The notes below the pieces were generated by a model. The model saw only the letters and a program-made list of their open reading frames with translations, did no database searches and was not told the origin of the DNA. 5,964 bases of DNA, from assembly GCA_030044395.1 (NCBI GenBank), contig JASHVW010000097.1, forward strand, positions 1 to 5,964. The letters are read 5' to 3'. Source of the stretch: Verrucomicrobiia bacterium. GTDB lineage: Bacteria; Verrucomicrobiota; Verrucomicrobiia; Limisphaerales; UBA11358. Below are positions 1 to 5,186 of the stretch, in pieces. Position numbers and translations under genes: made by a program. The first letter of the stretch is position 1; the number at the start of each line of letters is the position of its first letter.

Positions 1-983
1 CGCGCCTCCTTATGGGCCTTGTGGGCAAGCAATATGCCGCCGGCAATGTCGCCAATCGCGTAAATGCTTGGGTCGTCGGTTTGCTGCTGGGAATTGACCT
101 TGACGAAGCCGCGCTCGTCCAACTGAATTTTTGTGTTCTCCAGGCCAAGGTCGGTGCTGTTGGGCACGCGGCCGACCGCGACCAGGACGCTGTCGTACAG
201 TTCCTCCAATTTCTGCCCATTAAACTCCATGGCGACTTTGATCTGTTTTCCTGCCGTGGCCATTTTCGTGACCTTGGCTTTGAGGCGGATTTCTTTGAAC
301 ATTTTTTTTGCGTTCGCAACCACGGGTCGCGCCAAATCCTGGTCCGCGCCGGTAAGGACGTTTTCAAGGGCCTCGACAACGACGACTTTGGCGCCCAACG
401 CGGCATAAACAAATCCCAACTCCATACCGATATAACCGCCTCCGATGATCAGCATGTTTTCGGGAACATCGGCCAATTCGAGGGCTTCGGTGGACGTCAT
501 GACGCGCGGGTTGCCGAGGTCAAATGCCTTCGGCATTGCCGCGAGAGAACCGACGGCGAGGATCGCCTTGTCATATTCGACGAACTGCTGGCCCTTGTCC
601 GTTTCGACGCGCAATTTGTTCGAGGCTTCAAAATAGCCCCGGCCTTGCATTACTTGCACACCGCGCATCCTGGCCAACGTTGCGACGCCGCCGCTTAATT
701 TCGCCAGAATGGATTCCTTCCAGGCGCGCAATTTTTCCAGTTCGACCCTGGGTTCGGCGAAGGTGATGCCGCGATGCGCCGAATCGCGCGCATTAACAAT
801 CTGGTGGGTGGCGTAAAGCAGCGCCTTGGAGGGAATGCATCCGCGGTTCAGACACACACCGCCCAGGCGCGTTTCGCGTTCGACCAGGATGACCTTCTTT
901 CCGAGGTCCGCCGCATAAAATGCGGCCGCATAGCCGCCGGGCCCTGCGCCAACAACAACGATTTCAGTCTTAAGAGGAGTCAT
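1..983 (-). CDS. lpdA: Dihydrolipoamide dehydrogenase (E3), N-terminal 327 residues, cut by window edge
   Basis: Flavoprotein disulfide reductase that reoxidises dihydrolipoyl groups on E2 and passes electrons through FAD to NAD+ in the cytoplasm. The frame opens at ATG 983-981 and stays open to the left edge. Visible motifs are the FAD dinucleotide-binding loop GAGPGG (residues 12-17), the redox-active disulfide in GGVCLNRGCIPSK (Cys44 and Cys49), the NAD-binding loop GGGYIGME (181-188), and the second FAD motif YAIGD (308-312) followed by LLAHKA. The family is usually about 460-475 residues, so the C-terminal dimerisation domain with the catalytic His-Glu pair lies outside the window. E2 upstream on the same strand supports an E3 role over glutathione or mercuric reductase, and the CxxxxC spacing and lipoamide-type surroundings agree. 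The start codon lies inside a repeat array and has no Shine-Dalgarno sequence: the mRNA upstream is C-rich. Family identity is very secure; the exact start is likely but not proven. Confidence 0.96.
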   Translation of the reverse strand, partial: MTPLKTEIVVVGAGPGGYAAAFYAADLGKKVILVERETRLGGVCLNRGCIPSKALLYATHQIVNARDSAHRGITFAEPRVELEKLRAWKESILAKLSGGVATLARMRGVQVMQGRGYFEASNKLRVETDKGQQFVEYDKAILAVGSLAAMPKAFDLGNPRVMTSTEALELADVPENMLIIGGGYIGMELGFVYAALGAKVVVVEALENVLTGADQDLARPVVANAKKMFKEIRLKAKVTKMATAGKQIKVAMEFNGQKLEELYDSVLVAVGRVPNSTDLGLENTKIQLDERGFVKVNSQQQTDDPSIYAIGDIAGGILLAHKAHKEA

Positions 984-1038
984 GGAGTGATGGAGTATTG
1001 GAGAAATGGGGTTTTGAAGTATTGAGTCGTTGATTATT
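975..1038. repeat. Degenerate 8-bp tandem array, left arm of an inverted repeat
   Basis: On the plus strand, eight consecutive octamers can be read in register from 975: AGGAGTCA, then TGGAGTGA, TGGAGTAT, TGGAGAAA, then four increasingly diverged units ending TGATTATT at 1038. The units nearest E3 are best conserved and they decay toward the four-helix-bundle gene. Positions 976-1002 are the outer arm that matches the minus strand of 1493-1519 at 24 of 27 positions. The array covers the E3 start codon, the whole 53-base gap, and two bases of the four-helix-bundle stop codon. Confidence 0.8.
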
Positions 1039-1480
1039 AGGCCGGTTTGCTGCCGTAGGCAACATTGCTTTCCTTTAGAACAAGATGATCAATCCAATCG
1101 CCGGTCATTTCTTTGCGTTCGAGGCTCTCGACCAATTTAAGAAGGCCGTTCTCAAGTTTGAATGCGAGGCTGTTGAGGAGCTGGAAGTCGGCTTCGGAAA
1201 TCTGTTCCGCCTGCCGATAAGCAATGAGTCCGGAAACGCTTTCGCCCAACGAGCCGAGCGCAAAATTCAAATACTGCAAATACTCCCGAATCGAACGGCG
1301 GCAATAACCTTCGGCAATGTTGCGATGCACCGAATCGGCCGACGCAACACCTTGTGAAGCAACGCGTCGCAAATCATACGGGAAACGTTTGAACAAACGG
1401 CTGCAACCAACGTAAAAATCAATCGCATCTTGCCAGACACGCAACTGCTGGTAGCCACGGTTTTTATTTCGGTAATTCAT
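1037..1480 (-). CDS. Four-helix-bundle protein, S23/IVP (23S rRNA intervening-sequence) family
   Basis: A 147-residue soluble, helix-rich protein of the family first noticed as reading frames in 23S rRNA intervening sequences and related to Avd, the accessory protein of diversity-generating retroelements. The biochemical role of stand-alone members is not established. Recognisable signatures are the N-terminal LRVWQDAIDF (residues 13-22), then RRVASQ (38-43), the hallmark RNIAEGYCRRS (53-63) and FALGSLGES (73-81). The length is slightly above the usual 115-130, with a basic N-terminal extension (residues 1-10) and a polar C-terminal tail after about residue 125. It begins 41 bases after the E2 stop and ends 53 bases before the E3 start, on the same strand, so it should be co-transcribed with them. 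ATG 1480-1478 has no close Shine-Dalgarno sequence, although GGAG motifs occur in the upstream repeats. It overlaps the stop of a tiny upstream frame (ATGA). A part in pyruvate dehydrogenase function is not implied; it is probably cargo of the surrounding repeat cassette. Confidence 0.9.
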   Translation of the reverse strand: MNYRNKNRGYQQLRVWQDAIDFYVGCSRLFKRFPYDLRRVASQGVASADSVHRNIAEGYCRRSIREYLQYLNFALGSLGESVSGLIAYRQAEQISEADFQLLNSLAFKLENGLLKLVESLERKEMTGDWIDHLVLKESNVAYGSKPA

Positions 1481-1492
1481 AAATTATACAAA

Positions 1493-1524
1493 TCCATCAC
1501 TCCATCACTCCATTACTCCAATCA
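1493..1524. repeat. 8-bp tandem array, right arm of the inverted repeat
   Basis: On the plus strand four octamers run in register: TCCATCAC, TCCATCAC, TCCATTAC and TCCAATCA. On the coding (minus) strand they read as TGGAGTGA-type units. Minus strand 1519-1493 is the partner of plus strand 976-1002: 24 Watson-Crick matches, one G-U wobble in RNA and two mismatches. The final three bases are the E2 stop codon. In mRNA this arm is G-rich and lies in the leader of the four-helix-bundle gene. Confidence 0.85.
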
Positions 1525-2790
1525 CGCTTTCCCCAACTCCACTGCGTTCGCCCCGAAACTTTCGATCGCCTTGACGAGGTCCGCCATAAACCGCGCCGCG
1601 TTGGCGCCATCCAAAACGCGATGGTCATAACTCAATGCCAGCGGAGTCATCATCCGCGCCTCAACTTTTCCGTCACGCACCACCGGCTTCATGGCGCCGC
1701 GGCCCAGGCCCAAGATCGCGACCTCCGGTTTGTTGACAATCGGGGTAAAGTGCCCGCCGCCGATCGCGCCCTGGTTTGAGATGGTGAAGGTGCCGCCCTT
1801 CATATCGTCGCCGGAAATTTTCCGGTCACGCGTCTTTTGCGCGAGCTGTTCCAGTTCCCTGGCCAGGTCCAGAACGGATTTTTTGTCCACGTCGCGAATT
1901 ACGGGGACCATCAGGCCCTGTTCGGTGTCCACGGCAATGCCGAGATGGAAATATTCCTTGATAACTATTTCGTTCGCGACTTCATCCAGGCTGGAATTAA
2001 ACATCGGATGCTTCTTAAGCGTTTCCACGACTGCGGTCAATATCAGCGGAGTCAGAGTCAGCTTGACGCCTATTTTTTCGTAAGCCGCTCCGAATTTTTT
2101 ACGCAACTCATTCAGCGTGGTGAAATCAGCCTCGTCAAACTGCGTGACCCGCGCAACTGAACTCCAGCTTTCGGTCATGCGCCGCGCGATCACCTGGCGC
2201 AATGGTGTCATCGTCTTTTTCGTCACCGGTCCCCACTGTGAAAAATCGAGCTGGTCGGCAATGGTCGGGCGCATGGCCACGGAACCAGAGGCGGATTTTG
2301 CCTTTGCCGCCAAAGCAATCAGCCGTTGAATGTAGTTCCGCAGATCGCCGACAATGATCCGTCCGCCGGTCTGGCTGCCGCGGACCTTTCGCAAATCAAT
2401 TCCCAACTCGCGCGCCATCTTACGCACTGAGGGCGACGCCACCGGCTCGGCGGTTTGGACTTCTTCGTCGTCTGGAACTTCCGGCTCAAGTTCGGGCTCA
2501 GATGCGGCCGTGGCGGCCGTTTTCCTTTCCGGCGCTTTCGGCGCGGCCGGGGCTGCGCCGCTTTCGGTGACGGAAATCAGTTTTTGGCCGACGCCGACAC
2601 GGTCGCCGCCTTTGATATAAACTGCCGCGACGGTGCCCGCGGCCGTGGAGGGGATGGCTGCCACGGCCTTTTCATTTTCCAATTCCAGAATGGCCTGGCC
2701 TTTGGCGACGGTATCGCCTTCTTTGACGAAGATATTGACGACAACGCCTGAATCGGCGCCTTCGCCCAGTTTGGGAAGTTTAACATCCAT
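1522..2790 (-). CDS. aceF: Dihydrolipoamide acetyltransferase, E2 of pyruvate dehydrogenase
   Basis: Core subunit of the pyruvate dehydrogenase complex, transferring acetyl groups from lipoyl-lysine to CoA in the cytoplasm. The 422 residues show the standard order. One lipoyl domain spans about 2-75, with Lys41 in ENEKA as the predicted lipoylation site. An Ala/Pro/Glu-rich linker runs about 77-116. A peripheral-subunit-binding domain covers about 118-155 (SPSVRKMARELG and GGRIIVGDL). A second linker is followed by the catalytic domain, about 190-420, with FTISNQG (335-341), PEVAILG (355-361) and the active-site HRVLDG (His390, Asp394). The PEVAILG and HRVLDGA forms resemble Escherichia coli AceF more than succinyl or branched-chain E2s, so acetyl specificity is favoured but not proven. 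ATG 2790 is the first start after an in-frame TGA at 2796-2794 and leads directly into the lipoyl domain; no clear Shine-Dalgarno sequence precedes it. E3 follows on the same strand, separated by the four-helix-bundle cassette. No E1 gene is in the window. Confidence 0.95.
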   Translation of the reverse strand: MDVKLPKLGEGADSGVVVNIFVKEGDTVAKGQAILELENEKAVAAIPSTAAGTVAAVYIKGGDRVGVGQKLISVTESGAAPAAPKAPERKTAATAASEPELEPEVPDDEEVQTAEPVASPSVRKMARELGIDLRKVRGSQTGGRIIVGDLRNYIQRLIALAAKAKSASGSVAMRPTIADQLDFSQWGPVTKKTMTPLRQVIARRMTESWSSVARVTQFDEADFTTLNELRKKFGAAYEKIGVKLTLTPLILTAVVETLKKHPMFNSSLDEVANEIVIKEYFHLGIAVDTEQGLMVPVIRDVDKKSVLDLARELEQLAQKTRDRKISGDDMKGGTFTISNQGAIGGGHFTPIVNKPEVAILGLGRGAMKPVVRDGKVEARMMTPLALSYDHRVLDGANAARFMADLVKAIESFGANAVELGKA

Positions 2791-2912
2791 AGATCAACAA
2801 GCGAACAGCTTGCAGAAAAAGGGGCCGGCATTCCAGAAATAAATTTTTGCTCATCAGGGACGCTTTGCGAATATCAGGCGCCCCTGCGATCACAGAGCGT
2901 CTGGACTGCTCA
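2791..2912 (-). other. Intergenic gap with imperfect hairpin; possible weak terminator or leader
   Basis: This 122-base gap separates the YfhO-like stop from the E2 start. In the transcript, GACGCT (minus 2901-2896) can pair with AGCGTC (minus 2864-2859), extended by two more pairs past one mismatch. A smaller CAGG/CCTG hairpin (2886-2875) lies in the loop. No run of U follows the stem directly, so a standard intrinsic terminator is not shown. A 9-base direct repeat TGCTCATCA (plus strand 2848-2856 and 2907-2915) brackets the stem and includes the YfhO-like stop codon. I found no convincing sigma-70 promoter, but the E2 operon promoter would be expected here if E2 is not read through from upstream. 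Confidence 0.3.
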
Positions 2913-5171
2913 TCAAATCGTCATTCGCTTCCTGAAAGAGACGCCGATGAGACAAACCAACCACCCGCATATGGAAATCGCCGCGCCCGTTTGAAAGGCA
3001 CGGTCTTGATAGGCGAGGACGATTTCGTGCCGTCCCGCGGGAATTTGAACGGCCTGGAAGGCGTAATCCGCCTGCAACAACGGCGTCGGCCGGCCGTCAA
3101 CAGTGGCCCGCCAATCGTGATAATAGCTCTGTGAAAAAACGACCAGCGACGGCTCGCTCGCCTGAACTTCCGCCTCCACGCTTTGCGTTTCAAATTTCGA
3201 GTTGAGAACGCGCGCGTCAGTCCGGTTGGTGACGGTTACCAGGGATTTATCGTTGACCGGGAGGGCGACAATTCCGGCTCCGTCAAAATTGCTCGACGCC
3301 AGCAATTTCCAGGCGCTGTAATCGTCGAGGTAGATGGGTTTCTGGCCTGCGGTCACCAGCGGCAAAAACGTTGTTCGGGCGCGCCAGGAGTAAATGTTGG
3401 TCGAGGAAATTTGCGAAACGCCCAGGAAATCCTCGAGCCGCGGATAATCCGCGTTGGTCTTGCCGTAGAGCAGCGTATTCACGTCGTCGGCCTGGTTTGG
3501 GAGGAGTGAAAGGAAGCCGTCCACTTTCGGCAGGTTGTCGAGCAAATTGCAGTTGGCGTAGGCCGCCAGCCGGTTGACCAGATAGTTGTCCTGCAGATTT
3601 TGCGACGCAAAACCCAGCGCCTTGTAATACGCCTTGGGTGTCACCATCGCGCGCGATTGTCCCAGCATCGGTTGCGGCTGGAGGTCCAATTTTGCCTGCG
3701 ACAAGCCCGGTTGATAAACCCACGGCGGCACCGTTGGGTTCTGCGTCGGCTCGTGCGTGAAGACATCAGCCCACGCGGTGACAACCAGCAATAGCGGCAG
3801 GAGTTGGCGGGCTTTTCCTTCCGCGCCGCGAACAATAAGAAAAAGCAGGAGGCCGGTGAGCAACAAAAATCCGGCGCGAGAAAATCCGTTCAGCAACGTG
3901 CGGGACACGATGTCGTAGGGAAAGGGGAATTTTGCGGCCCAAAAAAGAATCACTCCGATCAACGCCAGCAAAACGGCGCCAATGACCATCGTTGATTTCC
4001 GGAGGGCGATTTTCCTTTCACCTGTGGCAGTCTGAATATGCGCCAAGGCAAATGCCGCCAGCAGGGGCGCGATGAAGATGACGATGGCCAGATATTTGAT
4101 GGAATGGGTTATCAGTCGCAGTCCGGGAAGGATTTTTCGGAGCGTAGGCAGAACGAAGGTGTTTTCGCCCAGGGCAAAGACAAAGGCGGCTGCTGCGACC
4201 ATTCCCAGCAGCCACACGCGCGGGTTTCGCGTTTTCCAGAGCGCCAGGAGCGCCAGCCACAACGCGCCGATCCCGAGGTAATAGGAAGACGTCCATTCCT
4301 GGTGGTACTGGTAAAACACGCCCATGTCCCACGTATCGCCGAACGCCATCGGCACCAGAAAATTCATCCAGCCACGCAATGGCAGCGACCATCGCGTGTC
4401 AATGTAGCCGGTCTGTCGCTGCGAATGCGTCACCAGGTCGAAAAACGGCAATACTTGGGCCGCGACCAGCGCGGCGACGAGGACGATGACGGCGGCAAGA
4501 TGGCAGAACCTCTTCAAGGATGGCGAATCACGGCGGGCCACCTGCTGGATCCAACAGACCACCACCACGACCCAGGTGAATAAAATGATTTCCGGTCCGC
4601 CGGCGAACATTTGCATGGCGCCGGCAATGGCCGCGACGAAAATGGCGCGTCCGCCGTTGCACCAAGCCCTTTCGGCGGCGAGCACAACCCAGGGCATCCA
4701 ACTGAACGTCGCCAGGTGGCTCGGCCACATGATAAGATTGAGCGTGAAACCGTTGAAGGCGAAAACGGCGCCGGCGAAGGCGGCCGCGAAATCATTGCCC
4801 GTCCAACGCCGCGCGAGGAAATACATGCCAAACCCTCCGAACCACAAATGCAGAAGGCAGAAAAAGCCGAACGACCACGTCAGCGGCAGAAGCAGATAAA
4901 TCAGCGACGGCGGATAGAGCGGCATGGTGTTCCATTGCGCCAGAAACGGCGCGCCGCAATAATTGTAGGGGTCCCAGAACGGGAGCTCGCCGTGCCAGAA
5001 GCATTGACGTTGAAAGAAGGCGAGCGGGTAGGCGAAGAAACCAAAGTCGCGGACGACAAAGGTTTGCAGGCCAAGGATGACCTGGGGGAACGCCGCGAAA
5101 ATCAGCAATGCCAGCAAAATGCCGAAACGCGCGGGCGTGAACCAGTTAAGAGCGCGGCCTGTTTCGTTCAT
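2913..5171 (-). CDS. YfhO-like multi-spanning membrane protein (GT-C fold type)
   Basis: Large integral membrane protein of 752 residues resembling the YfhO family, which belongs with GT-C polyprenol-phosphate-dependent glycosyltransferases. Members are thought to add sugars to envelope polymers; the substrate here is unknown. The first membrane helix (about 17-35) is followed by an extracytoplasmic loop with Arg41-Asp42, the acidic position typical of GT-C enzymes, and the motif LPFWDPYNYCGAPF (63-76). About fourteen membrane segments can be picked by eye, most before residue 480, then a soluble domain. The C-terminal signature of the family is clear: SYYHDWRATVDG (682-693), a VQIPAGRHEIVLAY segment and a last membrane helix ending in a basic tail. 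Thus the protein appears full length. ATG 5171 is preferred; an adjacent in-frame TTG at 5174 would add one residue. There is no strong Shine-Dalgarno sequence. The start lies 15 bases after the LMF stop, implying co-transcription and perhaps translational coupling. Family assignment is good; enzymatic activity is inference. Confidence 0.82.
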   Translation of the reverse strand: MNETGRALNWFTPARFGILLALLIFAAFPQVILGLQTFVVRDFGFFAYPLAFFQRQCFWHGELPFWDPYNYCGAPFLAQWNTMPLYPPSLIYLLLPLTWSFGFFCLLHLWFGGFGMYFLARRWTGNDFAAAFAGAVFAFNGFTLNLIMWPSHLATFSWMPWVVLAAERAWCNGGRAIFVAAIAGAMQMFAGGPEIILFTWVVVVVCWIQQVARRDSPSLKRFCHLAAVIVLVAALVAAQVLPFFDLVTHSQRQTGYIDTRWSLPLRGWMNFLVPMAFGDTWDMGVFYQYHQEWTSSYYLGIGALWLALLALWKTRNPRVWLLGMVAAAAFVFALGENTFVLPTLRKILPGLRLITHSIKYLAIVIFIAPLLAAFALAHIQTATGERKIALRKSTMVIGAVLLALIGVILFWAAKFPFPYDIVSRTLLNGFSRAGFLLLTGLLLFLIVRGAEGKARQLLPLLLVVTAWADVFTHEPTQNPTVPPWVYQPGLSQAKLDLQPQPMLGQSRAMVTPKAYYKALGFASQNLQDNYLVNRLAAYANCNLLDNLPKVDGFLSLLPNQADDVNTLLYGKTNADYPRLEDFLGVSQISSTNIYSWRARTTFLPLVTAGQKPIYLDDYSAWKLLASSNFDGAGIVALPVNDKSLVTVTNRTDARVLNSKFETQSVEAEVQASEPSLVVFSQSYYHDWRATVDGRPTPLLQADYAFQAVQIPAGRHEIVLAYQDRAFQTGAAISICGWLVCLIGVSFRKRMTI

Positions 5172-5186
5172 CAATTCGCCGTGATT

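Larger units (their letters stand above)
975..1524 (-). mobile_element. Putative insertion cassette: inverted-repeat-flanked four-helix-bundle gene
   Basis: This 550-base block sits between E2 and E3, genes that are commonly adjacent. Its ends are inverted arrays of one 8-base repeat, with a perfect 15-base core (plus strand 982-996 against minus strand 1513-1499). The only gene inside encodes an S23/IVP-type four-helix bundle. Several 60-base lines within it are 43-47% G+C by hand count, against 63-67% for lines sampled in E2 and the YfhO-like gene, though one line inside reaches 60%. Known 23S rRNA intervening sequences have terminal inverted repeats and may carry an S23 frame, so the layout is similar. 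No transposase is present and no target-site duplication was identified, so mobility is inference; it would need a helper in trans or a past event. Confidence 0.45.

Noticed and set aside
12..698. Plus-strand open frame of 228 codons
   Set aside because: It lies wholly antisense to E3, whose minus-strand translation carries every expected FAD, disulfide and NAD motif. The plus-strand product resembles no family I know.
1483..1488. Perfect TATAAT on the minus strand, just before the four-helix-bundle start
   Set aside because: Transcription would start about seven bases downstream, inside the coding frame past the ATG, and the best -35 match upstream is only 3 of 6. It is more likely AT-rich leader sequence.
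975..1524. Diversity-generating retroelement, suggested by similarity of the protein to Avd
   Set aside because: No reverse transcriptase, template repeat or variable repeat is in the window, and the sequence has the stand-alone S23/IVP signature.
975..1524. True 23S rRNA intervening sequence
   Set aside because: The flanks are the protein-coding genes E2 and E3, with no rRNA sequence on either side.
975..1524. Conventional insertion sequence or CRISPR array
   Set aside because: There is no transposase frame and no direct target duplication that I could identify. The 8-base units are contiguous, without spacers.
3283..4831. Minus-strand frames of 146, 124 and 105 codons inside the YfhO-like gene
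   Set aside because: They are out-of-frame shadows on the same strand as a full-length 752-residue protein with intact N- and C-terminal family signatures.
5172..5174. TTG as the start of the YfhO-like gene
   Set aside because: An ATG follows it directly and is the stronger start codon. The difference is one residue, and no ribosome-binding site favours the TTG.
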